This document shows, one piece after another, positions 23,449 to 32,446 of a stretch of 48,221 nucleotides of DNA. Source of the stretch: Anaerolineae bacterium (GTDB taxonomy: Bacteria > Chloroflexota > Anaerolineae > DRVO01); the NCBI GenBank assembly GCA_013178015.1, contig JABLXR010000046.1, positions 1 through 48,221 of the forward strand, given 5' to 3'. The translations under genes were made by a program, and so were the position numbers. The first letter of the stretch is position 1, and every line of letters begins with the position of its first letter. The notes under the pieces are model-generated. The model did not search any database, was not told where the DNA came from, and saw only the letters and a program-made list of their open reading frames with translations.

Positions 23449-24371
23449 GGTTCGCGGACCCTCGGATCCAACCAGGCCGCGGCGACGTCACTGATCGCGT
23501 TCGCCAGCGTGTACGTGAGGGCGGCGAACATGATGCACCCCTGAGCCAGGGGGTAGTCCTTGGTCACGACGGCCTGCACCAGCAGCCGGCCGACCCCCCG
23601 GCGGGAGAAGACTGTCTCGGTGATGGCAGTGCCAGCGAGAAGGAAACCGGCTTGTAGGCCCAGGAGTGTGACCACTGTGGGGGCAGCGTTGCGCAGCACG
23701 TGTCGCACCAACAGAAGCCCATCGGGAAGCCCCTTGGACCGCGCCACCTGAACGTGAGGTGACGATGCTGCCTCCAGCACCGCTACTCGCGTCACCCGAG
23801 CCACTACCCCTGCCGAGGCGAGCCCGAGGGTCAACGCAGGCAGCACTAAGTGCCGCCACGAGCCCTCGCCGCTGGCGGGAAACCATCGCAGGCCAGCGCT
23901 GAAGGCCATGACCGCCAGTATGCCCGTCCAGTAGGTGGGCAGCGACACACTACCCACCGCCAGCAGGCGCGACAGCCAGTCCAGTGGCGTGCCACGACCC
24001 AAAGCTCCGGCCATACCCAGGCTCCCCCCCAGCACCAGAGCCACCGCGAAGGCAGCCAGTGACAGAGCCGCAGTACTGGGGAACTGCTCCCCGATGAGCG
24101 TCGTCACTGGGCGCCGATACAGTATGGACTCGCCCAGGTCGCCCCGCGCTAGCGATCCGAGGTAGAGCACGTACTGGATAGCGAGGGAACGGTCCAGACC
24201 ATACCGGCGTCGCCATAGCTGGACCTGCTCTGGGGGTGCCCCTGCCTCCGCCAACATGGCCTCCACCGGATCGCCCGGTAGGGCCCGCATCATGAGGAAG
24301 ACGGCCGTCACCACCGCCAGCAAGGACAGCGACAGGCCAGCCAGGCGCCTGGGAATCTGAGCCGGGCGCAC
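23445..24371 (-). CDS. ABC importer permease, DppB/OppB type
   Basis: This 308-residue protein has six predicted TMs. Diagnostic segments are VFLMMRALPGDPVEAML near the N terminus, RRRYGLDRSLAIQYVLYLGSLARGDLGES, and the EAA loop VQVARSKGLPDGLLLVRHVLRNAAP. The periplasmic-side loop and order of helices match DppB-type subunits. It is translated between the solute-binding lipoprotein gene (24 bp upstream) and the DppC-type gene (4-bp overlap). Confidence 0.92.
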   Translation of the reverse strand: MRPAQIPRRLAGLSLSLLAVVTAVFLMMRALPGDPVEAMLAEAGAPPEQVQLWRRRYGLDRSLAIQYVLYLGSLARGDLGESILYRRPVTTLIGEQFPSTAALSLAAFAVALVLGGSLGMAGALGRGTPLDWLSRLLAVGSVSLPTYWTGILAVMAFSAGLRWFPASGEGSWRHLVLPALTLGLASAGVVARVTRVAVLEAASSPHVQVARSKGLPDGLLLVRHVLRNAAPTVVTLLGLQAGFLLAGTAITETVFSRRGVGRLLVQAVVTKDYPLAQGCIMFAALTYTLANAISDVAAAWLDPRVREP

Positions 24372-24395
24372 CGCTATGGGGCGTCCCGGCAGGTA

Positions 24396-26000
24396 CTAGC
24401 GGCAGGACCCGGAAAGCCGGAGATCATGGAGGACGGGGAACCATCCCCTGCTGTCGAAGCGCAGATCGCTCACGCACCGACGAACTCCGTTGAGGTTGAC
24501 GTAGTCACGGATGGGTAGGATGAGAGCTTCCTCCATGATGAGGGTCTGAGCACGGCCGTACAGCTCGGCTCGCCTCTGAGGGTCTCCCTCCGCCCGGGCT
24601 TGATCGAGCAAAGCATCCAACTCGGGCGACGAGACGCGGCTCCAGTTCCGGACGCCGATGCTTTCGGTGTGGAAGAAAGATCGCAGCAGATCGCCGTCAG
24701 TTCCCGGCTCAGACCAGAAGATAAGGTTGTGGCGGTTCTCCGCCACCGCCGCTAAGGCGGCAGTGAACGTGACTTCGTTGAGCACCAAGTCCACCCCCAG
24801 GGCACGCCACTGCGCCTGCAGCAGCTCCGCCACCTCCGGGACTAGGCCCCAGGTCATCACATACGCCTGCAACTGCAGCGGTTGTCCATCCCGGTACCTT
24901 AGGCCGTCATCAGCCATCGTCCACCCGGCTTCCTCCAGAAGCGCTGCCGCCTGCTGCACATCCGCCTCAGGGTACAGAGCCTCGACCGCAGAACTGTAGT
25001 GAGTGTGGTTGTGGGACAAGGGACCCACCGCTACCGGGGAGTAGTCTCCGAAGACCGTCCGCACCAGCTGAGTCCGGTCGGCCCCAAGGACAAGAGCCCG
25101 CCTGACGTCGAGGTCGTCGGTAGGGAACGCGGTTGTATTCAAGAATCCGACGAGCGGTAGCCCGGGGATTCGGGTGGGCACGAGGTACAGGTCCTCGCTG
25201 GTCTCGATCCTGGCAGCATCCTGAGGCGGTATCTCCCCTACTACATCCGCGTCGCCGGCCTCCAGAGCCAGCAATCGGATGGCCGGTTCCACCAGGAACC
25301 TGAACTCGACTTCCCCGGCCTCAGGCAGCCCCTCGTGCCGGAAGATCCCGGGCGGCGGAACATAGGCGGGGTTGCGCACGAGCGTCAGATGATCATTGGG
25401 GGCGTAGTCCCTCATCATATACGGACCGGTGCCGACCTGGTGGAACTGGTACTCATCCCCCCACCGATCCAGCGCCGCTGGCGAGGCCGGCGCCAGATAA
25501 ACCTGGCTGAACGAATCGAGCAAAGGAGCGAAGGGTTCGCGAAGGTACACAGCCAAAGTGTACTGGTCCAGAACCCGGCATCCCTCGTATGGCCCCAGCA
25601 GCACCACCGCTTTGCGGGATCCGGTGTTCGGGTCGGCGACGCGATCCAGGGTGCGCTTTACCGCGGCAGCGTCGAAGTCAGTTCCGTCGTGGAATCGGAT
25701 GCCGCGCCGCAGACGGAAGGTGTAGACGGTGCCGTCCTCAGACACGTCCCAGGACTCGGCCAGCATGGGGAGAAACTCCCCCTCCTCCGATCGGTAGACG
25801 AGCGTATCGTAGACACTGCTCAGCGGGATGCCGAGCTCAGAGGAGACATCAATATGCGGGTCTATACCGGAAGGAGCGAGAGTCAGGCCGTACACGAGCC
25901 TTGACCCGGCTGGAGACGGGCTGGTGCCAGGAGCGGCGCACCCAACCGCCGCCAAGGCTAGAACCACCAGCAAGAGCGGAGTACGCCAACCTCTTTCCAC
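24396..26000 (-). CDS. ABC importer solute-binding lipoprotein, family 5
   Basis: The product is 534 residues. The signal LLLVVLALAAVGC has the lipobox Cys at residue 21. The body shows the SBP family 5 signature: FLPMLAESWDVSEDGTVYTFRLRRGIRFHDGTDFDAAAVKRTLDRV (about 75-120). Later come DVRRALVLGADRTQLVRTVFGDY and the closing YVNLNGVRRCVSDLRFDSRGWFPVLHDL. The family binds peptides, nickel chelates, cellobiose-type sugars or glutathione; the ligand cannot be assigned. The start is GTG 26000 with GGGAGG upstream. It is first in the operon, followed by the DppB and DppC types. Confidence 0.92.
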   Translation of the reverse strand: MERGWRTPLLLVVLALAAVGCAAPGTSPSPAGSRLVYGLTLAPSGIDPHIDVSSELGIPLSSVYDTLVYRSEEGEFLPMLAESWDVSEDGTVYTFRLRRGIRFHDGTDFDAAAVKRTLDRVADPNTGSRKAVVLLGPYEGCRVLDQYTLAVYLREPFAPLLDSFSQVYLAPASPAALDRWGDEYQFHQVGTGPYMMRDYAPNDHLTLVRNPAYVPPPGIFRHEGLPEAGEVEFRFLVEPAIRLLALEAGDADVVGEIPPQDAARIETSEDLYLVPTRIPGLPLVGFLNTTAFPTDDLDVRRALVLGADRTQLVRTVFGDYSPVAVGPLSHNHTHYSSAVEALYPEADVQQAAALLEEAGWTMADDGLRYRDGQPLQLQAYVMTWGLVPEVAELLQAQWRALGVDLVLNEVTFTAALAAVAENRHNLIFWSEPGTDGDLLRSFFHTESIGVRNWSRVSSPELDALLDQARAEGDPQRRAELYGRAQTLIMEEALILPIRDYVNLNGVRRCVSDLRFDSRGWFPVLHDLRLSGSCR

Positions 26001-26116
26001 CGATGCCGCCTCCCGAACGCCGCGCCATACTAGAATGCGCCCCCGTCACGATGGGCGGGGCCGCAATTTACCGTATGCACGAACCTGACCGACCTCACGC
26101 TGCGAAGCCGGTGCGC

Positions 26117-26122
26117 ATTATA
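26117..26122 (-). promoter_or_regulatory. -10 element upstream of the peptide-type ABC operon
   Basis: A perfect TATAAT on the minus strand about 117 bp before the lipoprotein start. A TTGACT lies 24 bp further upstream, too far for a standard spacer, so the -35 is uncertain. Confidence 0.4.
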
Positions 26123-26238
26123 CATGCGACGCCCCGGCGAAGCACGAGTCAAGCCCCTCTGTGGCCTGCCGAACCCCCAACAAACTGAAAGGCCCAGCCG
26201 CAGGTCATGCGTCCAGGCCTCCAGGATCTATCCGCTGA

Positions 26239-26312
<74 letters not shown>

Positions 26313-26334
26313 CGAAGCACCAGTGTCTACAAGG

Positions 26335-26363
26335 AGTATAGCCATCCCGACCACTAGCGGCAA
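26335..26363 (-). promoter_or_regulatory. Promoter for tRNA-Val
   Basis: Minus strand: -35 TTGCCG (26358-26363), a 17-bp spacer, -10 TATACT (26335-26340), which places the start point about 16 nt before the mature 5' end. Confidence 0.65.
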
Positions 26364-26411
26364 GTCCCCAGGCGGCAGCTCTCATCGGCCAACAGCATCC
26401 CGTCGCCCGCC

Positions 26412-26443
26412 GCACTCAGGGCCCTAGAGCAAGCCCTGAGTGC
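26412..26443. terminator. Perfect 11-bp inverted repeat between rsmD and tRNA-Val
   Basis: GCACTCAGGGC (26412-26422) pairs with GCCCTGAGTGC (26433-26443) around a 10-nt loop. A second GC stem (GGGCGCG/CGCGCCC) lies near 26468-26488. Both are downstream of rsmD. No T tracts. Nothing else is recognised in the 335-bp gap 26313-26647 apart from the tRNA promoter. Confidence 0.4.
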
Positions 26444-26647
26444 ACTGCAGGAGCTCCGTGCTACGAGGGGCGCGAGCAGCCGCGCGCCCGCTGCGCCTGA
26501 TGCACCTTGGGCTGAGCACCGCGCCCCCACGCACGCCCCTCCTCCCACCACCCCCGGTACGCGGACTCCTCAAGGGTAACGTGAGAACCATCGCGTCGCC
26601 CTTCTATGGGCCGGAGAACCTGGCCTGCCGGCCTGCCAAGCAGCCAC

Positions 26648-27241
26648 CTAGCCGGGTCTGCAACCGGCGACTGCGGGCGGGGCACACCCCTCCCCTCGAT
26701 CCCGAGCTCTTGCGTAGAAGAGCACACGGGTACTTCCGTACCTGCGATCATCCTCGAGCGTCAAGTAGGCAAGATCGAGCGAGCGATACTCCTTGGGGTG
26801 AATCTGTACCACCACCAAGTCCCTCGCGGCAGACACCTCCCGGTCCAGTGCCCTTAGAGCCTTCTCCCACAGCCCCTGATATTGGGGTGGCGCCACATAG
26901 ACGATGTCGAAGCAGTCGGGGCTGCGTTCGAGGTACCGGAACGAGTCCTCGCGTACCACCCGGGCTCGCTGAGCTAGCCCGGTTAGGCGCAAGTTCTCTT
27001 GCACCGTCGCCACCGCCCGAGCGCTCCGGTCCACGAAGGTGGCCTGGGCGGCCCCTCTGCTCAGAGCCTCGATGCCCACGGCCCCCGTGCCGGCAAAGAG
27101 GTCCAGGAAGGTGGCCCCCGTGATCTCGGGCTGAAGTATGTCGAAGACCGCTTCCTTGACCCGGTCCGTCACCGGCCTAGTGGTATCGCCCGGTACCGAC
27201 TTCAGGCGCCGGCCCTTGGCCTCACCCGCAATCACCCGCAC
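26648..27241 (-). CDS. rsmD: 16S rRNA (guanine-966 N2)-methyltransferase RsmD
   Basis: This 197-residue protein starts MRVIAGEAKGRRLKSVPG, the family signature, followed by TRPVTDRVKEAVFDIL. It has the SAM-binding FLDLFAGTGAVGIEALSRGA, then FVDRSARAVATVQENL. The expected catalytic DPPY tetrad reads VAPPQY here (in FDIVYVAPPQY), so the Asp of the N-methylase motif IV is replaced by Ala. I recall similar APPQY forms in some RsmD homologues, so it may still be active. The 15-20 C-terminal residues are Ala/Gly/Pro-rich. RsmD methylates 16S rRNA in the assembled 30S particle. Confidence 0.9.
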   Translation of the reverse strand: MRVIAGEAKGRRLKSVPGDTTRPVTDRVKEAVFDILQPEITGATFLDLFAGTGAVGIEALSRGAAQATFVDRSARAVATVQENLRLTGLAQRARVVREDSFRYLERSPDCFDIVYVAPPQYQGLWEKALRALDREVSAARDLVVVQIHPKEYRSLDLAYLTLEDDRRYGSTRVLFYARARDRGEGCAPPAVAGCRPG

Positions 27242-27356
27242 CGCCTTCCTTACCTCCGGCCCACAGTGATCTGTCCCTTCTTCGTGACCGCGCTAGTAGT
27301 TCTTGTAGCGCACCGTCTCCCCAGTCGCAAGGCTCCGATGAGCACTGCACGCGGCC

Positions 27357-27378
27357 TGACGTCCTGCGACAGACGTCA
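27357..27378. promoter_or_regulatory. TGACGTC palindrome in the rsmD-sugar operon gap (possible operator)
   Basis: TGACGTC (27357-27363) and GACGTCA (27372-27378) form an inverted repeat with 8-bp spacing, flanked by weaker CTGCAC/GTGCAG arms. It lies in the 509-bp gap 27242-27750 upstream of the sugar ABC operon. A LacI-type or other repressor site is conceivable; no regulator gene is adjacent. Confidence 0.25.
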
Positions 27379-27567
27379 TGTGCAGTCAGACCCGGCAACC
27401 GGACACGATGGATGGCCTTTCGGGGCCTTCATCGCGTCGCCCTAGGCACGACGTCTGTCTTGGCGAGCGCCCGGTGCCTCGGCCCTACTCGCCAGGAGTC
27501 AGCATCTGACCGGCCTAACCAGAAGCAACTGCCCTAGTCTCGAGGCGTCTACCCTGCCGCAGAGGCC

Positions 27568-27596
27568 TTGACAGAAGGAACTGCCTTCAGTAGCCT
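27568..27596 (+). promoter_or_regulatory. Possible promoter of the sugar ABC operon
   Basis: A perfect -35 TTGACA (27568-27573), followed after 17 bp by TAGCCT (27591-27596), only 3 of 6 to the -10 consensus. This is the best candidate upstream of the binding-protein gene, and it looks activator-dependent. Confidence 0.35.
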
Positions 27597-27750
27597 TGCT
27601 GCAGTCCTATCGTGAAGACTCTGGCCACCCAACGACTGCCGCACGGAATGGGCTCCACTGCCCACACCGTGCTTGAAGGCCGCACATGCCCTAGGCGCAA
27701 CCAGAGCCTGCCTAGAGCCATGTCACCCCACAAGGGCAAGGAGGATGCCG

Positions 27751-29112
27751 ATGTCACGCCAGAAACCGACCAGACGGGCTGTGCTCCGTGGAGCCATGGC
27801 CACAGGGGTTGTCGCCGCTCTCTCGGCCTGTGGCGCAACGCCGGCTCCCAGCGCTGAGCGTGCCGCCACGGAGGCTACCGCTAGCGCCCCCGCTGAGGGA
27901 GCACCGGCCGCGGCCGAGGAGCAGTTTTCCATCGAGATCCTGGTAGACTTTTCCGACGAGTACATGCAGTACGCCAACGATGTTGTCCATGTCGCCGCCA
28001 AGGAGAAGTACCCCGGAATCACGATCAACATTGTGCCCATGGACTGGGGCACGCTCGAGGAGAAGCTTCTTACCTCCAAGGCTGCTGGGGCCATGCCGGA
28101 CATCTTCCGCGAGAGCTCGGACACCGTTCCCGTGCTCGTGGTAAACGATCTGGCCCGCCCTCTGGACGACTACCTAGACGACTGGGGCACTCGGGATGAC
28201 TTCTTCCCCAGCGCCCTGTCAGATACCTCGTGGCTGGGCAAAGTCTGGGCCTTGCCGCAGCTCACCAGCCCCCGTCATTACTGCTACCGCAAGGACATCG
28301 CCGACGAGGCCGGTGTGGAGATATCCGACGACTGGACTTTCGACGACTTCCTCGACGCCGCCTCCGCACTGACTCTCCTCGAGGGAGGCAAGGTCATTCG
28401 GATGGGTGCCTCCTCCCAGAACAGCACCGAGGAGTTCTTCCTGGTGGTGGAGGCCGCCGGGCAGGCCATGATCCAGAACTGCATGCCCGCCTTCATAAAC
28501 GAGAAGGGCTTCTGGGCTCTGGACTGGATCGGCAAGCGGAACAACGCGGCCGCTCCCCAAGCGGCCTCACCTCTGCCCGACTCCCCCATCCCCTACATCG
28601 CCACGGGCCAAGTGGTGATTCAGTATGGCCACCCGGGTTACTGGTACACCGTCATGCAGCAGAATGCCCCTGATAAGGCGGAGTACCTTGTCGTTCCCAA
28701 CCCGCCCCTCAAGGAGAAGCGCGTAGCCACCACCAACACCGACTTCCTGGCCGTCTCTACCACTACGAAGTACCCTGATGCTGTCTGGGAGGTGCTCAAG
28801 AGCCACATGGAGCCGGAGGCCCTGGCCACCTTCAACCAGCAGTGGGGCTACGTGCCGCCGCGCATCAGCGCCGCGGAGCAGGCCGAGTACATGCAGAGCC
28901 CGGTGATGCAAGCTGTGAGCGAGCACCTGGCTGAGTACGGGACGGCCTGGCCTCGGTTGCCGGGCTGGGCCCCCTTCAACGGCCTGGTCCAGCCGGCCAT
29001 AGAGGCCGTCACTCTGGGCATGCAGACGGCTGAGCAGGCCCTCACCGATATCGAGGCGGAACTCAACGAGCTGTTTACTACTTTCGACTGGCCTGAAGGG
29101 GCTTGCTCCTGA
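27751..29112 (+). CDS. Sugar ABC importer solute-binding protein (Tat lipoprotein, family 1)
   Basis: The product is 453 residues. The N terminus MSRQKPTRRAVLRGAMATG, then VVAALSAC, combines a twin-arginine motif with a lipobox, so the folded protein is probably exported by Tat and lipid-anchored. The mature part is a family 1 binding protein: YPGITINIVPMDWGTLEEKLLTSKAAGAMPDIFRES, then QLTSPRHYCYRKDIADEAGV and ALATFNQQWGYVPPRISAAEQ near the end. ATG 27751 is preferred because AGGAGG (27739-27744) is 6 nt upstream; ATG 27745 abuts the site. It belongs with the two permeases that follow. The sugar is not predictable. Confidence 0.9.
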   Translation: MSRQKPTRRAVLRGAMATGVVAALSACGATPAPSAERAATEATASAPAEGAPAAAEEQFSIEILVDFSDEYMQYANDVVHVAAKEKYPGITINIVPMDWGTLEEKLLTSKAAGAMPDIFRESSDTVPVLVVNDLARPLDDYLDDWGTRDDFFPSALSDTSWLGKVWALPQLTSPRHYCYRKDIADEAGVEISDDWTFDDFLDAASALTLLEGGKVIRMGASSQNSTEEFFLVVEAAGQAMIQNCMPAFINEKGFWALDWIGKRNNAAAPQAASPLPDSPIPYIATGQVVIQYGHPGYWYTVMQQNAPDKAEYLVVPNPPLKEKRVATTNTDFLAVSTTTKYPDAVWEVLKSHMEPEALATFNQQWGYVPPRISAAEQAEYMQSPVMQAVSEHLAEYGTAWPRLPGWAPFNGLVQPAIEAVTLGMQTAEQALTDIEAELNELFTTFDWPEGACS

Positions 29113-29122
29113 CATAATAGAG

Positions 29123-29159
29123 GGCCGGGCACACACAGGTTCTCTGGGTGTGCCCGGCC
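29123..29159 (+). promoter_or_regulatory. Intercistronic stem-loop between binding protein and permease genes
   Basis: GGCCGGGCACAC (29123-29134) pairs perfectly with GTGTGCCCGGCC (29148-29159), with short extra pairing in the loop. There is no T run. Such structures in sugar ABC operons stabilise the upstream binding-protein message and reduce read-through, which gives binding protein in excess over permeases. Confidence 0.65.
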
Positions 29160-29208
29160 GCTTGACGCGGCAGCTCGGATTGCCTTTCGCCGGTGTGGAG
29201 GACGCGCG

Positions 29209-30141
29209 GTGACCGTCTCCAGCAGAAGCCCTGGCCTGAGTCGCCCTCGGTGGTGGGGCCGTGTGGCCTGGGGGTATGGCATGGCCAGCCCCTGGATCAT
29301 AGGTTTCCTCGTTTTCACCCTGGGGCCCATGATTGCCTCAGTCTACTTCAGCCTGAGCGAATACTCGGTGCTCAAGCCCGCCCGGTTCATTGGAGTCGAG
29401 AACTTTGCCAGGATGTTCTCCAACGACCCGCGGTACTGGATCAGCATCTACAACACAGCCTACTACACCGTCCTGCAGGTTCCCCTCGGCATCGTCGTCG
29501 CGTTGGCCATAGCCATCCTGCTCAATCAGGGCCTTAAGGGCGAGAACCTCTTCCGCACCGCCTACTACATGCCCTCTGTCGTCTCCGGCGTGGCCGTGTC
29601 CATGCTCTGGCTCTGGCTGTTCGATCCAACCCTTGGCCTCGTCAACGATGTCCTGGCTCGCCTGGGAATCAGCGGTCCGCGGTGGCTTCAGGATCCGGCG
29701 TGGTCCAAGCCAGCATTAGTGCTTATGAGCGTGTTCGGAATTGGCGGCACCATGGTGATCTTCCTGGCCGGCTTGCAGGGCATTCCTGAGTCGCTCTACG
29801 AGGCTGCCATGGTGGATGGGGCCAACTGGTGGCAGAAGACCCGTAACATCACCATCCCCATGATCACCCCCACCATCTTCTTCAACCTGGTGATGGGGTT
29901 CATTGGGTCGTTCCAGGTCTTTACCCAGGCCTACGTCATGACCAACGGGGGCCCGGTGAACTCGACCCTCTTCTACGTCCTCTATCTCTACCAGAACGCC
30001 TTCCGCTTCTTCAAGATGGGCTACGCTTCCGCCATGGCCTGGGTCCTCTTCTTCATCGTGCTGGCTCTGACACTGGTGCAGTTCCGCTTGGCGGGCCGGT
30101 GGGTGTACTACGAGGCAGCAGCGCCCACGGCCGGTCGCTAG
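29209..30141 (+). CDS. Sugar ABC importer permease, MalF/UgpA type
   Basis: The product is 310 residues with six TMs. Features are ASPWIIGFLVFTLGPMIASVYFSLSEY at the first helix, FRTAYYMPSVVSGVAVSMLWLWLFDPTLGLVN, and the EAA loop LYEAAMVDGANWWQKTRNITIPMITPT that contacts the ATPase. The start is GTG 29209, with GGAGG about 9 nt upstream. No malK-like ATPase gene is in the operon, so a shared ATPase elsewhere probably energises it. Confidence 0.93.
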   Translation: MTVSSRSPGLSRPRWWGRVAWGYGMASPWIIGFLVFTLGPMIASVYFSLSEYSVLKPARFIGVENFARMFSNDPRYWISIYNTAYYTVLQVPLGIVVALAIAILLNQGLKGENLFRTAYYMPSVVSGVAVSMLWLWLFDPTLGLVNDVLARLGISGPRWLQDPAWSKPALVLMSVFGIGGTMVIFLAGLQGIPESLYEAAMVDGANWWQKTRNITIPMITPTIFFNLVMGFIGSFQVFTQAYVMTNGGPVNSTLFYVLYLYQNAFRFFKMGYASAMAWVLFFIVLALTLVQFRLAGRWVYYEAAAPTAGR

Positions 30142-30176
30142 CCCATGACGAGGCCGGTGCCTCACGGAGCGACCTC

Positions 30177-31088
30177 ATGGTAACTAAGGCGAGTGACCCG
30201 GCCGCTGCGCACTCGCTCGACTTCTCTGTGATAGCCGCGCGAGCCAGCCGCCGGAGAAGGCAGCAGCTGCGCCTTGTGCGCGACGCCAGCCTATACATGG
30301 TGATGTCGGCGGGTAGCATAGCCTTCGTCATGCCCTTTGTGTGGATGCTGTCCACCTCTCTCAAAGCGGCAGAGCAAGTGTGGCAACAGCCTCCTGTCTG
30401 GATACCCTCCCCTGTAGTGTTTCAGAACTACGTCGACGCCGTGACGTCTGTTCCCACTCTCACGTACCTCAAGAACTCAGTGCTGATTGCGGCGCTCAGC
30501 ATAGTCGGACTGGTCTTCTCTTCCTCGCTCGTGGCCTTCGCCTTCTCCAGGATCGAGTGGCCCGGCCGAGATGCCTGGTTCGGCATTCTGCTCTCGACCA
30601 TGATGCTGCCCAGCCAGGTCACCATGATCCCCGTCTTCGTGCTCTTCTTCAGGCTAGGATGGGTCAACACACTCAAGCCCCTGATCGTCCCCTCGTTCTT
30701 CGGGAGCGCCTTCTACATCTTCCTGCTTCGCCAGTTCTTCATGGGCATTCCTCGAGAACTTGACGAGTCAGCCATCATTGACGGAGCCAATCCCCTAGTG
30801 ATCTGGGGACGCATCATACTTCCCCTTTCGGGGCCGGCTCTGGCGGCCGTAGCCATCTTTTCGTTTGTGGGCAACTGGAACGATTTCATGGGCCCACTCA
30901 TCTATCTGAACCGTACTGACAAGTGGACTCTACCTCTCGGATTGTTGGCTTTCCGTAACAAGTATGGAACTGAGTGGGCACAACTCATGGCTTACTCCAC
31001 TCTGGTCATGCTACCTTGTCTACTGGTCTTCTTCTTCTTCCAGCGGTACTTCATCCAGGGCATCACTCTTACCGGCATAAAGGGATAG
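30177..31088 (+). CDS. Sugar ABC importer permease, MalG/UgpE type
   Basis: This 303-residue protein has a charged cytosolic N terminus (about 1-40, RASRRRRQQLRLVRD) followed by six TMs. Features are FVMPFVWMLSTSLKAAEQVW, LVAFAFSRIEWPGRD, MMLPSQVTMIPVFVLFFRLGWVNT and the EAA loop LDESAIIDGANPLVIWGRIILPLSGP. ATG 30177 is chosen (GGAG 8 nt upstream) over the frame-open start at 30099, which would overlap the MalF-type gene. It ends the operon; no ATPase or hydrolase follows. Confidence 0.93.
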   Translation: MVTKASDPAAAHSLDFSVIAARASRRRRQQLRLVRDASLYMVMSAGSIAFVMPFVWMLSTSLKAAEQVWQQPPVWIPSPVVFQNYVDAVTSVPTLTYLKNSVLIAALSIVGLVFSSSLVAFAFSRIEWPGRDAWFGILLSTMMLPSQVTMIPVFVLFFRLGWVNTLKPLIVPSFFGSAFYIFLLRQFFMGIPRELDESAIIDGANPLVIWGRIILPLSGPALAAVAIFSFVGNWNDFMGPLIYLNRTDKWTLPLGLLAFRNKYGTEWAQLMAYSTLVMLPCLLVFFFFQRYFIQGITLTGIKG

Positions 31089-32018
31089 GAGCCCAGTCAT
31101 TCACCACCTCCCTCAGGGCACCGAGCCCCCTCCCCGTGAGCCTGGGCGCTGCTCGGCCGGGCCTGCGCACTACATTGCGGTGGCAAGTGCACCCCTGGGT
31201 GCAGACACCGAGTCAGGGCCTCTTGCCACCAACCTCCACCCGCTCGCCGCGCCGGAGCCTGCTGGCGCGCCGGCCGCCCACGGCGGGGCTGCCGGTGGAG
31301 CGGTCGGCGACACGAGCGAAAACCTTGCCTCACCCCTGGGTGGGTCCTCCCCCAGCGCTACAGGCAACGCGCGTCAGTCGATGTATCACTGACTGCTCCT
31401 GCGCTCCCCAGGGTGCCCCGAGCGGCTACTGCCCGGATTCCTTCTGGCGACCCCCGAGGGCCCAGGTAGATCACACACTGCGGGCTCGTGATGCGGTGGG
31501 CGGGCGTGAGCCAAGTCCCCCTTCCGAGTTGGCGAAGCCTCTCAGTTGGCCCAGAGCATGCGCCCAGCGAAGCGAACGGGTGGGCCGCGCCTCCTCCCAT
31601 CCCCCGGCGTGTGATGGCTCCCGAGGGGTTGTCTCGCCCACGCGCCAGACGCCACTGACACCAAGCTCCTGCGCATCAGGACGGCCGCTGCCGCACAGGA
31701 CTCCTCGAGCCAGTGCCAGTCCCTGAGCGGGCCCTGTAGTCCCGTTCGGGGGCGGTCCTGCAGGCTACGGCACGGGCTTTGGCCTGGTGCACCATAGTGT
31801 AGGAGGATTCTCCCTCTAGACTCTGGGGCTACGGGTGCATGTCGCTGCCGCGATACATGTACTGCGGGGATGGCAACGCACGGGCGCCCAAGAAGCGACG
31901 GACTGGGGCCAGGGACCTGCGGTGATACCGGCAAGGGGCGATGCACAGCGGTAAGCCGTTGCCCCCGCCGGCCTCGGACTTGCCCAAGATTGGGGTACGC
32001 CGCGGACATCGGCAGCGG
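31089..32018. other. Long intergenic region without recognisable gene
   Basis: About 930 bp (1.36 kb counting the leader that follows) where no frame gives a protein-like sequence: the open frames are Arg/Pro/Ser-rich and match no family I know. No tRNA, rRNA, CRISPR or known riboswitch core is seen. It may be a decayed gene, or it may hold an unrecognised RNA. Confidence 0.5.
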
Positions 32019-32047
32019 TTGTCAGATATGCGTACCGGTGGTATACT
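32019..32047 (+). promoter_or_regulatory. Strong promoter far upstream of the GT4 gene
   Basis: -35 TTGTCA (32019-32024), a 17-bp spacer and -10 TATACT (32042-32047), each 5 of 6 to consensus. The next gene starts at 32447, so the transcript would have a leader of about 390 nt, or the promoter serves a separate small RNA. A lone TTGACA at 32361-32366 lacks a good -10. Confidence 0.6.
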
Positions 32048-32446
32048 GGGTATGATATGGGACCTTTCCGCCCAGTCGGGCAGGTGAACGGCAGGCTGTA
32101 GCCGTTTACACCGTCCGGCCGAACTTGACCGGTATCACTAAGTTATGGAACACCGGGCGGGGGGTTATCGCCTATCTGACCACCAGGCTGCGGTTCGGGT
32201 CGTGAGCCCGCCCATCCTCACCACCCGGCAGCCCGTCCACGACGAAGTGGCTTCCACCGCAGAACCCCATCGCCCGGACACGAGCAGAGGCAGTTAGGCC
32301 AACGACAGGCCACCACGGCAGCGGAGCCGGCCGCCAACGAGGCTGTGTTCTGTCTCACCTTTGACACAAGCTTTGCTGGTCCGCGGTCTGGCAAGATCTG
32401 ACCAGACCTGACAATCAGTTAGGTAATCGTTTGGGAGGATCGCTAC

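Noticed and set aside
31861-31980. Stretch with CCAGGGACCTGC and TTGCCCCCGCC resembling parts of a cobalamin riboswitch
   Set aside because: The blocks are in the wrong order and the conserved core sequences between them are missing.
31542-32009. 155-residue minus-strand frame in the long gap
   Set aside because: Arg/Pro/His-rich with no motif and no ribosome site; cannot be supported as a gene.
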